From Thermoflavifilum thermophilum (GTDB lineage: Bacteria; Bacteroidota; Bacteroidia; Chitinophagales; Chitinophagaceae), in NCBI RefSeq assembly GCF_900116565.1, contig NZ_FPCJ01000001.1:1426001-1490000 (forward strand): a stretch of 64,000 nucleotides of DNA, given 5' to 3'. Shown here piece after piece: positions 1 through 9,314 of the stretch. Each line of letters begins with the position of its first letter. Positions within the stretch are counted from its first letter, which is position 1. A program made the position numbers and the translations under genes. The notes beneath the pieces were generated by a model. It searched no databases. It was not told the DNA's origin and saw only the letters and a program-made list of their open reading frames with translations.

Positions 1-924
1 CCAGTATCGGTAATCAATCTCAGTCCGGAGATATTCAAAAGTTATATTGAAGTACAGGGACATGTAGATGCCCAACAAAATGTGAATGTGAATCCGGAAG
101 TTTCGGGTGTGGTAACAGGCATTTATGTACATGTAGGCCAGTGGGTGAAGAAAGGACAGGTACTGGCACAGTTGGATGATAAAGTAATTCGCCAGCAACT
201 GGCACAATTAGAAACTCAACTTGATTTTACCAGAAACTTATATGAGCGACAGAAAAATCTCTGGTCACAAAAAATCGGCACAGAGGTGCAGTTGTTACAA
301 GCCAAAAACAATTATGAAAACGTACAAAAGCAAATAGCCGTTGTACAATCACAATTGGCTTTGTACCGACTTGTGTCGCCTATTGATGGTAGGGTTGATG
401 AAGTGGATTTGAAGATAGGCCAGGCTGTTTCACCCGGCATGAATACCATTCGGGTGGTGAATTTAAATGACTTGCGTGTAAAAGCACAAATACCGGAAAA
501 TTACATAAATCATGTGCATCAGGGAGATCCTGTAGAAGTAATATTTCCGGATGCGGAAGACACTTTGCATACCACACTTAATTATGTCTCAAGTGTAATT
601 GATCCCAATAATCGTTCATTTGGAATTGAAATCAAATTACCCGCACATTCTATTTTCAAACCAAATATGATGGCTGCAATTCGTGTGGTTGATTATGTCA
701 ATCCTCATGCGATAGTAATACCTGTAAATGTATTGCAGCAAACGGAATCAGGTGATTATGTGTTTGTGGCAAAACAAAATGTTGCCCGTCAGGTAAAGGT
801 AGTAATAGGGAAAATGTATCATAACCGGGTGGAAATTTTACAGGGATTAAATCCGGGAGATACACTCATTGTCAATGGCTATCAGGATCTGGAAGATAAA
901 ACACCCATTGTTGTTGTCAAATAA
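1..924 (+). CDS. RND efflux periplasmic adaptor (HlyD/MFP family), 5' partial
   Basis: The reading frame is open from base 1, so the start lies outside the window; a GTG at 82 is internal. The protein is a membrane-fusion subunit that would link an inner-membrane RND pump to an outer-membrane channel. Visible parts are the first half of the lipoyl/barrel-sandwich motif (VSGVVTGIYVHVGQWVKKG, about 105-162), a Gln-rich alpha-hairpin coiled coil (about 180-360), the second lipoyl half (SPIDGRVDEV, about 376-405), then a beta-barrel and a membrane-proximal domain ending in a VNGYQDLED-type segment. The permease gene follows after 82 bases on the same strand, the usual adaptor-pump order. The exported substrate cannot be told from sequence. 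Confidence 0.93.
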   Translation, partial: PVSVINLSPEIFKSYIEVQGHVDAQQNVNVNPEVSGVVTGIYVHVGQWVKKGQVLAQLDDKVIRQQLAQLETQLDFTRNLYERQKNLWSQKIGTEVQLLQAKNNYENVQKQIAVVQSQLALYRLVSPIDGRVDEVDLKIGQAVSPGMNTIRVVNLNDLRVKAQIPENYINHVHQGDPVEVIFPDAEDTLHTTLNYVSSVIDPNNRSFGIEIKLPAHSIFKPNMMAAIRVVDYVNPHAIVIPVNVLQQTESGDYVFVAKQNVARQVKVVIGKMYHNRVEILQGLNPGDTLIVNGYQDLEDKTPIVVVK

Positions 925-1006
925 CATGGGGATGAATTTATTCTTATACAGGAAAATCTTTTAGCATTCCCGTTGTATATCGCCTTGTTGCTTAAATGAT
1001 ATTCAC

Positions 1007-4000
1007 ATGAAAGATATTTTCAAGGAATTTAAACCCTCGAGTTGGGCAATTGATCATCGTACCAGTATTTATTTGTTTACGATTATTCTTACGCTGGCTG
1101 GCATATTTGCTTACATCAATTTACCCAAGGAACAATTCCCGGAAATAACGATTCCTACGATTTATGTAACCACTACTTATCCGGGTACCTCGCCAGAAAA
1201 CATGGAAAAGCTGGTGACCAGGGAGATTGAAAAACAATGCAAAACCATCAAGGGGGTGAAGCATATCACCAGCAATTCATTTCAGGATTTTTCGCTGGTG
1301 AAGATTGAATTCAATACCGACGTAGATATTAAGACTGCCAAGCAGGATGTGAAAGATGCCGTGGATAAAGCGAGGGCATCTACTGATTTTCCGAAAGATC
1401 TGCCGCAGGCGCCAGATGTATTGGATATCAACCTGTCTGATTTGCCTATTTTGTATGTAAATATTTCCGGTAATTATGATTTGCGTAAGCTGAAAAAATT
1501 TGCGGATGACTTAAAAGACAGAATTGAAAGCTTGCCTGAAATCAGCCGGGTAGATGAAGTGGGCGCACTGGATCGGGAACTGCAGGTGAATGTAGATATG
1601 AACAAAATGGCTGCAGCCAAGCTATCGTTTAGCGATATTCAGCAGGCGATCGCCAATGAAAATCACACTATTTCCGGCGGTAATGTGAAAATGGATGGGG
1701 TAGATCGTGACCTGACGGTCAAACAAGAATTTACCAATCCCTCCCAGGTTGCCAACCTGATTATTCGTACGCCCACCGGTGGTGAAGTGTATTTGAAAAA
1801 TATTGCCCAGGTAATTGACACATTCAAAGAACAGGAGAGTTATGCTCGTTTGTATAACCAGAATGTAATCACCCTGAATGTGGTGAAACGCAGCGGGGCT
1901 AACCTGATTGATGCCTCCAATCATGTACGGGAAGCGATTGCTGATATGCAACAGCATAATTTTCCGAAAGATCTGAAAATAGTGATTACCGGCGATCAGT
2001 CCGACAGGATTCGTACAACCCTGCACGACCTAATCAACACCATCATCATAGGTTTTATTCTGGTGACGGTAATTCTCATGTTTTTCATGGGGGCTACCAA
2101 TGCGATTTTCGTGGGACTTTCGGTTCCATTGTCTATGTTCCTGGCTTTTGTGCTGATGCCAGTATATGGATTCACACTGAATATGGTGGTGTTGTTTTCT
2201 TTCTTGCTGGCATTGGGGATTGTGGTGGATGATGCCATCGTGGTGATTGAGAATACCCATCGCATTTTCAACAATGGAGCAATGGATATCCGGCAGGCAG
2301 CCAAGATGGCCACGGGTGAAGTGTTTTTGCCTGTACTGGCCGGCACACTCACTACGCTGGCACCCTTCATTCCGCTGGCTTTCTGGAAGGGTGTGGTGGG
2401 TTCGTTCATGTTCTTTTTGCCGGTTACGTTGATTACCACTTTGCTGGCTTCCTTGTTTGTTGCTTATATCATCAACCCCGTATTTGCAGTTGATTTCATG
2501 AAGCCTCATGATCCGGCGGGCACCCATCGTGGCAAGTGGACCCGGGGTATGACGGTTACGACCATCATCCTGGGAGCCATCGCATTGATCTTTTATCTGG
2601 CAGCTATCTTTGCCGGCAGCAGAGGCGCATTCGGGCTGGGCAATTTCACGCTCACCATGCTGGCCATTCATTTGTTGTACAGGTTGCTGATTGAGCGCTG
2701 GGTTCATCATTTTCAGCATGACTTATGGCCGCGTTTTCAGGCCTGGTACACACGTATGCTTCGTAAAGCATTGGTGCATCCGGTGAAACTGGTGTTGGGG
2801 ACTACTGCACTTTTTGTTGTGGCCGTTCTTTTTTTCGCGATCCGTAAACCTTCGGTCGTATTTTTCCCCAGCACCGATCCCAATTTTGTGTATGTGTACA
2901 TCACCATGCCAATTGGCACCGATCAGGCTACCACCAATGCGGTTACGCTTGAGGTAGAACGTCGGGTAGACAGTGTACTGGGTATTGATCCAGCTCACGG
3001 GAAATACAATCCTGTTGTGAGCTCCGTTATTTCCAACGTAGCCGTGGGTGCAGCCGATCCCAATAGCGACGATGCTTTTGGTACCCAGCCCAACAAGGGG
3101 AAAGTAACCGTGGCTTTTGTGCCCTACAACGAACGTCATGGGGTTTCTACCTGGACTTATCTGGATAAGATTCGCCAGGCGGTGAAAGGGATACCAGCCG
3201 CAGAAATTACAGCCGATAAGGAAGCCAATGGTCCACCTTTACCCAAGCCGCTGGTGGTGGAAATAACAGGTGATGATCTGGATTCGCTGATTGCGGTTTC
3301 AGAACGATTGCGTACCTATATCCTGCAGCAAAATATCGGCGGTATCGAGGATCTACAGTCGGATTTCCATAACAACAAACCCGAAGTGATCTTTGATGTG
3401 GATCGGGAGCTGGCCAACCGCAACGGGATTTCTTCCGGGCTGATCGGACAAACCTTACGAACGGCGGTTTTTGGGACGGAAGTAAGCCGGTTCCGGGATC
3501 CCCGGGCTGATGAAGATTATCCCATTGAGCTGCGTTTATTGCCCGACCAGCGAGACAATGTGGATATGCTGCGCAACCTTACTTTTACCTATCGGGATAT
3601 GGCATTGGGGGGTATTATTCGCCAGGTGCCGCTGTCGGCTTTTGCCGATATCCGTTACACCACCACCTACGGAGGCATCCGTCGCAAGGACCAAAAGCGC
3701 ATCATCTCCCTTTCGTCTAATATCCTCACCGGATATAATGCCAACCAGGTGGTGCATCAGGTGGCCGAAGCCGTAAAACGGTTCCCTTTCCCGCCGGGTA
3801 TTACGGCACGGATGGGCGGCGACCAGGAACAGCAACAGGAAACCATGGGCTTCCTCACCACGGCCATGATGGTGGCTATTGGATTGATATTTCTGATTTT
3901 GGTAACCCAGTTCAATTCGTTGAGCAAGCCCTTGATCATATTGAGTGAGGTGTTCTTCAGCCTGATTGGCGTACTCATTGGCGTTTCGCTGTTCAAGATG

Positions 4001-4516
4001 AACATTTCCATCGTGATGTCAGGTGTGGGCATGGTGGCGCTGGCGGGTGTGGTGGTGCGCAATGGTATTTTGCTGGTGGAGTTTACCGATTTGATGATCG
4101 AACAGGGCATGCCCATCCGCGAAGCGCTGGTGGAAGCCGGCCGGGTGCGTATGACACCCGTATTGCTCACAGCTTCGGCTACTATTCTGGGTTTGATTCC
4201 CCTGGCCTTTGGGATGAATATTGATTTTGTCACGATGTTTACCGAGCTAAATCCCCATATCTTCTTTGGCGGTGATAGTGCAGCCTTCTGGAGTCCCTTG
4301 TGCTGGACCATGATCTTTGGATTGGCTTTTGCTACCTTTCTTACCCTGGTGCTGGTACCTGTGATGTATTTGATTAAATACAAGCTCAGCGGCATGAAAG
4401 GATTTTATGGTGGCAAATGGGTGGAATTCACGGCATTGATCCCGCCCTTGTTTTTCTTTTTGGTGCTGATTTACTGGTGGTGGGGCAGAAAGGCTTATCC
4501 TGTTCCGCAGGGATAA
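1007..4516 (+). CDS. RND efflux transporter permease (AcrB/CzcA superfamily)
   Basis: A 1169-residue inner-membrane proton-driven pump. TM1 lies at about residues 18-38, followed by a periplasmic porter domain starting with the typical LPKEQFPEI and PGTSPE segments. TM4 carries the family signature GIVVDDAIVVIEN (about residues 404-417) with the paired Asp residues of the proton relay. The second half repeats the porter and TM bundle (GVVVRNGILLVEF near TM10). The protein is longer than the usual 1030-1050 residues. Two additional hydrophobic stretches lie between TM6 and TM7 (about residues 515-570), and one more follows TM12 at the C-terminus (LIPPLFFFLVLIYWWW). It is probably co-transcribed with the adaptor upstream. 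The substrate is unknown; multidrug or small-molecule export is more likely than metal because CzcA-type metal residues are not evident. Confidence 0.93.
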   Translation: MKDIFKEFKPSSWAIDHRTSIYLFTIILTLAGIFAYINLPKEQFPEITIPTIYVTTTYPGTSPENMEKLVTREIEKQCKTIKGVKHITSNSFQDFSLVKIEFNTDVDIKTAKQDVKDAVDKARASTDFPKDLPQAPDVLDINLSDLPILYVNISGNYDLRKLKKFADDLKDRIESLPEISRVDEVGALDRELQVNVDMNKMAAAKLSFSDIQQAIANENHTISGGNVKMDGVDRDLTVKQEFTNPSQVANLIIRTPTGGEVYLKNIAQVIDTFKEQESYARLYNQNVITLNVVKRSGANLIDASNHVREAIADMQQHNFPKDLKIVITGDQSDRIRTTLHDLINTIIIGFILVTVILMFFMGATNAIFVGLSVPLSMFLAFVLMPVYGFTLNMVVLFSFLLALGIVVDDAIVVIENTHRIFNNGAMDIRQAAKMATGEVFLPVLAGTLTTLAPFIPLAFWKGVVGSFMFFLPVTLITTLLASLFVAYIINPVFAVDFMKPHDPAGTHRGKWTRGMTVTTIILGAIALIFYLAAIFAGSRGAFGLGNFTLTMLAIHLLYRLLIERWVHHFQHDLWPRFQAWYTRMLRKALVHPVKLVLGTTALFVVAVLFFAIRKPSVVFFPSTDPNFVYVYITMPIGTDQATTNAVTLEVERRVDSVLGIDPAHGKYNPVVSSVISNVAVGAADPNSDDAFGTQPNKGKVTVAFVPYNERHGVSTWTYLDKIRQAVKGIPAAEITADKEANGPPLPKPLVVEITGDDLDSLIAVSERLRTYILQQNIGGIEDLQSDFHNNKPEVIFDVDRELANRNGISSGLIGQTLRTAVFGTEVSRFRDPRADEDYPIELRLLPDQRDNVDMLRNLTFTYRDMALGGIIRQVPLSAFADIRYTTTYGGIRRKDQKRIISLSSNILTGYNANQVVHQVAEAVKRFPFPPGITARMGGDQEQQQETMGFLTTAMMVAIGLIFLILVTQFNSLSKPLIILSEVFFSLIGVLIGVSLFKMNISIVMSGVGMVALAGVVVRNGILLVEFTDLMIEQGMPIREALVEAGRVRMTPVLLTASATILGLIPLAFGMNIDFVTMFTELNPHIFFGGDSAAFWSPLCWTMIFGLAFATFLTLVLVPVMYLIKYKLSGMKGFYGGKWVEFTALIPPLFFFLVLIYWWWGRKAYPVPQG

Positions 4517-4582
4517 AGAGCTGCAGCGAAGCCGCGAAAGTCCTGCATGCTGGAGTAAAAAGCTGTGGTGGAATGAACATAA

Positions 4583-4613
4583 CCGCCCTGATTGATCATG
4601 CAAATCAGGGCGG
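4583..4613. terminator. Inverted repeat between convergent genes, possible bidirectional terminator
   Basis: An 11-bp perfect stem (CCGCCCTGATT at 4583-4593 against AATCAGGGCGG at 4603-4613) encloses a 9-nt loop. It sits between the convergent permease (ends 4516) and oxidoreductase (ends 4662) genes. No T-run follows on either strand, so intrinsic termination is uncertain. Confidence 0.45.
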
Positions 4614-4661
4614 CAAGAGCTTGCATCGAAGGGGACTCTCAAGCAAACGGTAAAATGTTTT

Positions 4662-5855
4662 TCACCCCACTACCCGCTCTATGATTTCCCCGGTTTTTTT
4701 ATCCTTTAAAATCAGTTTGCGGGCGCCGTAGTGGGTGGTTTCTTCTTTCACGAGGTAGTATTGTGCATCGTAATCCGGCAGGGTGCGATCTACGTGTACT
4801 TCCGTTTGTCCGCGCCATATTTCCAGCTGTACGGGCTCCCATTGTTTGGTTTGTGCTGAGCGGTAAGCCGCATCCAGGATGGCATTCACCACATAGCCAT
4901 CGTAAAAGGTTTCCCGGGGCTGGCGGCCCTGTTCCAGGGCATTGAGCATATCGGTGAACATGTGTTGATAGCCCAGCTCGTTGAGTTCATCGGCTACGGG
5001 GAACAGCCAGCCGCTCTCGCTTTCGGCTTTTTCGGCCGTATAGCCAGTACCTTTGCCCGAAGTAAACATTTCAAATCCGGTGCGCAGGAAATTGTTGATC
5101 CACAGGGTGCCTTCGGTGCCCATGACTTCGTCGCGCAGGTCCAGGCCGCCGCGGAAGGTCCAGCTCACTTCAAACTGGCCGATGGCGCCATTGGCATAGC
5201 GCACCAGCCCGATGGCATGGTCTTCAGCCTCAATGGGTTTCACCTGGGTATCGGCCCAGCACATGACTTCCAGGGGCCGGATATCTTTGCCAATATAAGT
5301 GCGGGCAATTTCCACACAATGGCAGCCCAGATCGATGATGGCGCCGCCGCCGGCCAGTTCTTTGTTCCAGAACCAGTCGCTGTGCGGGCCCGGATGGGTT
5401 TCGCGGGATTTGGCCCAAAGGATACGGCCCAGCGCACCCTGGCCGATGAGCTGCTGGGCTTTCAGGCTTTTGGGCGTGTAAACCAGATCTTCCAGATAGC
5501 CATGAAAAATACCGGCTTTTTCCACGGCCTGCAGCATGCGCAGGGCTTCGGCTGCATTGCGTCCCAGCGGCTTGGTAATCATCACCGCCTTGCCGGCGTT
5601 CACACAGGCCATCACGGCTGCTTCATGCAAATGGTTGGGCAAAGAAATGCATACAATATCCACTTCAGGCCGGCTGATGGCTTCTTCCATCCGGGTAGTC
5701 CACACCGGCACCCGATAATCCTGCGCAAATCGCTCGGCACTTTCAGCTTTCCGGGAATACACGCTCACAATGCGATCGGGGCGCCGATGGCTCACCAGGG
5801 CATCGGCATAAAAGCGGGCTATGAAACCCGAGCCCAACATGGCAATTCCGGCCAT
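4662..5855 (-). CDS. Gfo/Idh/MocA family oxidoreductase
   Basis: A 397-residue NAD(P)-dependent sugar or inositol dehydrogenase-like protein. The N-terminal Rossmann fold begins at once with AGIAMLGSGFIARFYADAL (residues 2-20), and VDIVCISLPNHLHEAAV and the KP of MITKPLGR (about 90-97) follow the family pattern of a catalytic Lys-Pro. The C-terminal alpha/beta domain carries GGGAIIDLGCHCVEIAR, which holds the D-x3-H type motif. There is no signal peptide, so it is probably cytoplasmic. It lies 47 bp downstream of an MFS transporter on the same strand, suggesting uptake of a sugar or related polyol followed by oxidation. The exact substrate cannot be assigned. Confidence 0.9.
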   Translation of the reverse strand: MAGIAMLGSGFIARFYADALVSHRRPDRIVSVYSRKAESAERFAQDYRVPVWTTRMEEAISRPEVDIVCISLPNHLHEAAVMACVNAGKAVMITKPLGRNAAEALRMLQAVEKAGIFHGYLEDLVYTPKSLKAQQLIGQGALGRILWAKSRETHPGPHSDWFWNKELAGGGAIIDLGCHCVEIARTYIGKDIRPLEVMCWADTQVKPIEAEDHAIGLVRYANGAIGQFEVSWTFRGGLDLRDEVMGTEGTLWINNFLRTGFEMFTSGKGTGYTAEKAESESGWLFPVADELNELGYQHMFTDMLNALEQGRQPRETFYDGYVVNAILDAAYRSAQTKQWEPVQLEIWRGQTEVHVDRTLPDYDAQYYLVKEETTHYGARKLILKDKKTGEIIERVVG

Positions 5856-5902
5856 AGACTGACTGTTTTGAATTAAAAAAATGAAGTTTTTCCATTTTAG
5901 CT

Positions 5903-7159
5903 TCAGCCTGCGGTGGCTTGTTCAGCTGCTACCTGTGCTTCCACCTTTTTATCCCGGAAAGCAAGCACAAAGAAAATCAGCACAATTAAGGCGAAGATGG
6001 AGGGAATCCACCAGAACTGGTTCCATTGGTTCAGCGTAAGCTTTTCAGCTCCGCCCAGGAAACTGTTGTACACTGCACCTGCGATCTGGGCACCAATGAG
6101 CATACCCACCCCGTAAGTAACCAGCACAATCAGTCCCTGTGCCTGTCCGCGGATTTCAGGTGTGGACTTTTTATCCACATAAATCTGTCCGGTTACAAAG
6201 AAGAAATCATAGCAGATGCCATGCAGGGCTATGCCTACAATGATCATCCACACGATTTCGTGAGGCGCCCCGAGGGCAAACAGGGCATAGCGCACCGTCC
6301 AGGCCAGCATGCCCATAGCCAGCATCCATTTCACCCCGAGACGACGGAAAAACAGGGGCATCAGCAACATGAAAATCCATTCCGACATCTGGCCAATGGT
6401 TTGGGTAGCGGCTATATTTTTGAACCCCGTGCCTTCCAGGAAGAGCTGGGTGAAATTGTAATAAGCTGCCAGGGGAATGCAAATCAAAAAGGAACACAGC
6501 AGGAAAATGTAGAAAGGTCCGCTTCCCAGTTGCTTCAGGGCATCGATGCCGGCAATGCTGCGGATGGATACCACCTTGCCGGCAGCGGGAGGCGGTGTGT
6601 GCGGCAAGGTGAAGCTATACAGCCCCAGCAACAGGCTGGCAACAGAAGTGAGGTAAAGCGGCATGGCCGTTTGTTCGGGCCGCAGGCCATTGCTCACAAA
6701 ATATACGCCCACGAAGCTGATGAACAACCCGGCCACAATCCAGCCAATGGTACCGAACACCCGGATCGTGGGGAAGTTTTTCTCCTGATCGGTGATATGG
6801 TGAAACGTCAGGCTGTTGGCCAGGCTCATGGTGGGCATGTAGCAGATATTATAGGCCAGCAGCAGCAGGATGAACAACAGCGGATGGGCTACAGCTCTGG
6901 GTGTGAGGAACATGAACAAGGCGCCCAGCAGGTGCAGCACCCCCAGCACGCGTTCGGTAGCAAAGTAGCGGTCAGCAATCAGTCCCACAAAAAACGGCGC
7001 GATGATGGCGGCAATGGGATTCACGGTAAAAGGCCACTGGGTAATGTTTTTCATGCCATGATTCGACATGAATACGGCCACTGTGGTGTACCAGGCTCCC
7101 CAGATGAAAAATTCCAGAAACATGAGCAGGGAGAGGCGAATACGCAAACTCAACGGCAT
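5903..7159 (-). CDS. MFS transporter, nucleoside:H+ symporter-like
   Basis: A 418-residue integral membrane protein with about 12 hydrophobic segments. The N-terminal RLSLLMFLEFFIWGAWYTT motif and the DRYFATERVLGVLHLLGA loop are typical of the NHS (NupG/XapB-like) branch of the major facilitator superfamily. In Bacteroidota, members of this branch are often found beside Gfo/Idh/MocA dehydrogenases and may carry sugars rather than nucleosides. Here the oxidoreductase follows 47 bp downstream. The start is an ATG with no competing upstream start of merit. No good TAnnTTTG promoter was found in the 137 bp upstream. Confidence 0.85.
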   Translation of the reverse strand: MPLSLRIRLSLLMFLEFFIWGAWYTTVAVFMSNHGMKNITQWPFTVNPIAAIIAPFFVGLIADRYFATERVLGVLHLLGALFMFLTPRAVAHPLLFILLLLAYNICYMPTMSLANSLTFHHITDQEKNFPTIRVFGTIGWIVAGLFISFVGVYFVSNGLRPEQTAMPLYLTSVASLLLGLYSFTLPHTPPPAAGKVVSIRSIAGIDALKQLGSGPFYIFLLCSFLICIPLAAYYNFTQLFLEGTGFKNIAATQTIGQMSEWIFMLLMPLFFRRLGVKWMLAMGMLAWTVRYALFALGAPHEIVWMIIVGIALHGICYDFFFVTGQIYVDKKSTPEIRGQAQGLIVLVTYGVGMLIGAQIAGAVYNSFLGGAEKLTLNQWNQFWWIPSIFALIVLIFFVLAFRDKKVEAQVAAEQATAG

Positions 7160-7296
7160 GGTAGTGGATTTTTTAAACGATGGTTAAAACGTTTCGGGCA
7201 CGATAATAACAAAATTTCCGGAGTCGGCACATAAAATTTTACGCCAATCAGGCAAGGTTTTGTGGAGGTTGCCCGGATGAGTTAGTAGCTCCAGCC

Positions 7297-8334
7297 TCAA
7301 TGTCGGGCTTTATCTTGCAGGTGTTGATACCATTCCACCAGCCGGGGCCAATTGTTGTGGCAAATTTTTTTGAGATGCAACAAATGATAGATGCGGAGCC
7401 CATGATAGAAGAGACGAAGCCGGAATACGGTCTGCTGGCTCTTTGAAGGGAAGGAAAACAATCGCCGAATGAGCATGGAAGCTATCCGGAAAATATGATA
7501 ACCGGCTTCCTGAAGAGCCATCCAGCGCACAGGCCATCGGGAATATCCCATGTGAAGCGGCAATGAACGGTAAAGCAGCAAAATGTTTTCGGAAACAGAA
7601 GCTTCGCGAATAAATCGTTGGTAGTAGTTTAGCGCCAGGCGGTGTGCTTCGATGTAGTGAACGAATTGCATCCGCGATTCAAACCATAAAGGATAGCCAG
7701 CCAGCTTAAGAGCTGCACAAAGTTCGTAATCACCGCCTGAGCTGAGTTGATTTCCTTGCCTGTCGGTAAGCAGCCAGCGGAATCCGGCATGGTAAATTTT
7801 CATGAAAGCTGGCTTCCACAGAATGCTTCCGGCGCCATACAATTGTTTGGCAGGACCCGATTGTGGGGCCTGGGGGCCGCAGCCAAACAGGTGAAACTGA
7901 GGAGCCCAGGGTGGAGGGGTGGTTTCAAAAACCGCAAGGCCTTGTCCACCCAGCATGCCGGGAGGCGCATCCTTTCTTGCAGTTAAGATCTGGCAGGCTA
8001 TGAGCAGGTAATCGGGCAACAATCCATTGTCATCATCGCAAAGCAATACATACGGATACCGGGCTTCCAGAATACCCCGCAGCCGGGCATGCGACAGGCC
8101 CAGCCGTTGTTCTTCCAGAGGCCTGACCTCAAAAGCATGTGCATACCCCTGCCAATATTCCCGGGCAAAAGGCATCGTGCCGTCGGTAGAAGCATTGTCC
8201 ACAATGAGCAATTCTATGTTCCATCCTTCGGGAAGGAGCAGCGAGCGCAGATGCCCGAAGCTAAGGGGCAGCCGGGATATGCTGTTGTGGCAGCACATCA
8301 GGATGGATATGCCTGGAGTTAATGAATCTGACAT
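7297..8334 (-). CDS. Glycosyltransferase family 2
   Basis: A 345-residue GT-A fold transferase. It starts with GISILMCCHNSISRLP, followed by ELLIVDNASTDGT for nucleotide-sugar binding and the acidic metal site LLCDDDNGLLPDY (about residues 96-108). The C-terminal half has basic, amphipathic helices (SMLIRRLFSFPSKSQ) that may contact the membrane. It is the last gene of the minus-strand glycan operon and overlaps the preceding GT gene by 16 bp. Its role would be addition of one sugar to a lipid-linked surface glycan; donor and acceptor are unknown. Confidence 0.9.
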   Translation of the reverse strand: MSDSLTPGISILMCCHNSISRLPLSFGHLRSLLLPEGWNIELLIVDNASTDGTMPFAREYWQGYAHAFEVRPLEEQRLGLSHARLRGILEARYPYVLLCDDDNGLLPDYLLIACQILTARKDAPPGMLGGQGLAVFETTPPPWAPQFHLFGCGPQAPQSGPAKQLYGAGSILWKPAFMKIYHAGFRWLLTDRQGNQLSSGGDYELCAALKLAGYPLWFESRMQFVHYIEAHRLALNYYQRFIREASVSENILLLYRSLPLHMGYSRWPVRWMALQEAGYHIFRIASMLIRRLFSFPSKSQQTVFRLRLFYHGLRIYHLLHLKKICHNNWPRLVEWYQHLQDKARH

Positions 8335-9314
8335 AGGATTTTCAGATATAGTTTGATTGCATGTGATGACAACAACGCCTTCGGGTGAAGCCGGAAGGCT
8401 TGTTTGAGCTGGTTTAAAGTGGGTTTAAAGCCTGCTTTCAGGTGCCAGAGCCTATAAGCAGTACGAATTGCATATCTTGCATAAAATTGACGGGCCTGCC
8501 GGGCGCATGCAGAATATGAATCTTTCGGCACCCAGTCTTTCATCCACACAATCACTTTTCTGATATCGTGCATATCCTGCCCGGTAAGGGCTGAACGGCC
8601 CGATATAGAAGCCTGATGCTGGCGATAGGCCGCCCGGATAGTTGGAGTATAGGCTACCGGGAAACGGGCGGTGATGCGAATCCACATCAGCCAGTCCTCT
8701 CCATAGTGTACACCATAGAAGCCTCCAATTTGTTCATAAACCTTTCTCCTCACCACCACAGATGGGGTCTGAATGCGCTGACGACTGGCTATCCGGCTCA
8801 GCCAATCTGTTAGCAGCCCGGCTTTGTCGGCTTCCGGTTCGGCCGGATACAGCGCATGTCCATTTTCATCAATGTACAAATACCGACAGAAAGCCATTCC
8901 TGCTTCCGGGAAAGCACTAAAAAGCTTTTCCATTTCCTCATAAAACCCCGGCAATACCAGATCATCACCATGAAGAATATGAATATATTCACCCTTTGCC
9001 CTTTGGATTGCCGTGTTGAGGTTATGCAGGCTGCCCACATGGCAGGGCTGACGGTAAAAGCTGATTCTTCCCTTGCCGATTTGCTCAACCAGGCTTTTCA
9101 CATCGGCATCTGTGCTGGCATCGTCCATTACTTCCACTTGCATGAGATGGGTAGGCAGTGCCTGAGCCAGCACGCTATCCAGCGTTTTTGGCAAATAGGC
9201 CGAGCAGTTGTGGGTGGGAATCATCACCGACCATCGCAGAGGGTAATCATGCAAAGGCGTTATCAGAGGTGGCTCCTGCGGAGTTCTTGGCAAAAAAACG
9301 GATTCAGATTCCAT
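8319..9314 (-). CDS. Glycosyltransferase family 2
   Basis: A 331-residue GT2. After a short N-terminal tail, WSVMIPTHNCSAYLPKTLDSVL opens the GT-A fold (about residues 28-50), VEVMDDASTDAD follows, and the DXD-like site is ILHGDDLVLPGF (about 113-124). GEDWLMWIR near the middle corresponds to the ED motif of the acceptor and catalytic-base region. The C-terminal helices are basic. Its start overlaps the end of the upstream GT2 by 11 bp and its end overlaps the next by 16 bp, so the genes are very likely translationally coupled. Confidence 0.9.
   Translation of the reverse strand: MESESVFLPRTPQEPPLITPLHDYPLRWSVMIPTHNCSAYLPKTLDSVLAQALPTHLMQVEVMDDASTDADVKSLVEQIGKGRISFYRQPCHVGSLHNLNTAIQRAKGEYIHILHGDDLVLPGFYEEMEKLFSAFPEAGMAFCRYLYIDENGHALYPAEPEADKAGLLTDWLSRIASRQRIQTPSVVVRRKVYEQIGGFYGVHYGEDWLMWIRITARFPVAYTPTIRAAYRQHQASISGRSALTGQDMHDIRKVIVWMKDWVPKDSYSACARQARQFYARYAIRTAYRLWHLKAGFKPTLNQLKQAFRLHPKALLSSHAIKLYLKILCQIH

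Noticed and set aside
4417-4653. Small plus-strand ORF after the RND permease
   Set aside because: It overlaps the end of the permease and contains the inverted repeat; no start signal or conserved sequence.
5866-5902. Weak minus-strand hairpin with T-run between the MFS and oxidoreductase genes
   Set aside because: The stem is only about 5 bp with a long loop; the two genes look co-transcribed.
6026-7234. Long plus-strand open frame (402 codons) opposite the MFS transporter
   Set aside because: It is antisense to a clear 12-TM transporter, rich in His, Gln and Gly without any domain; a GC-driven shadow frame.
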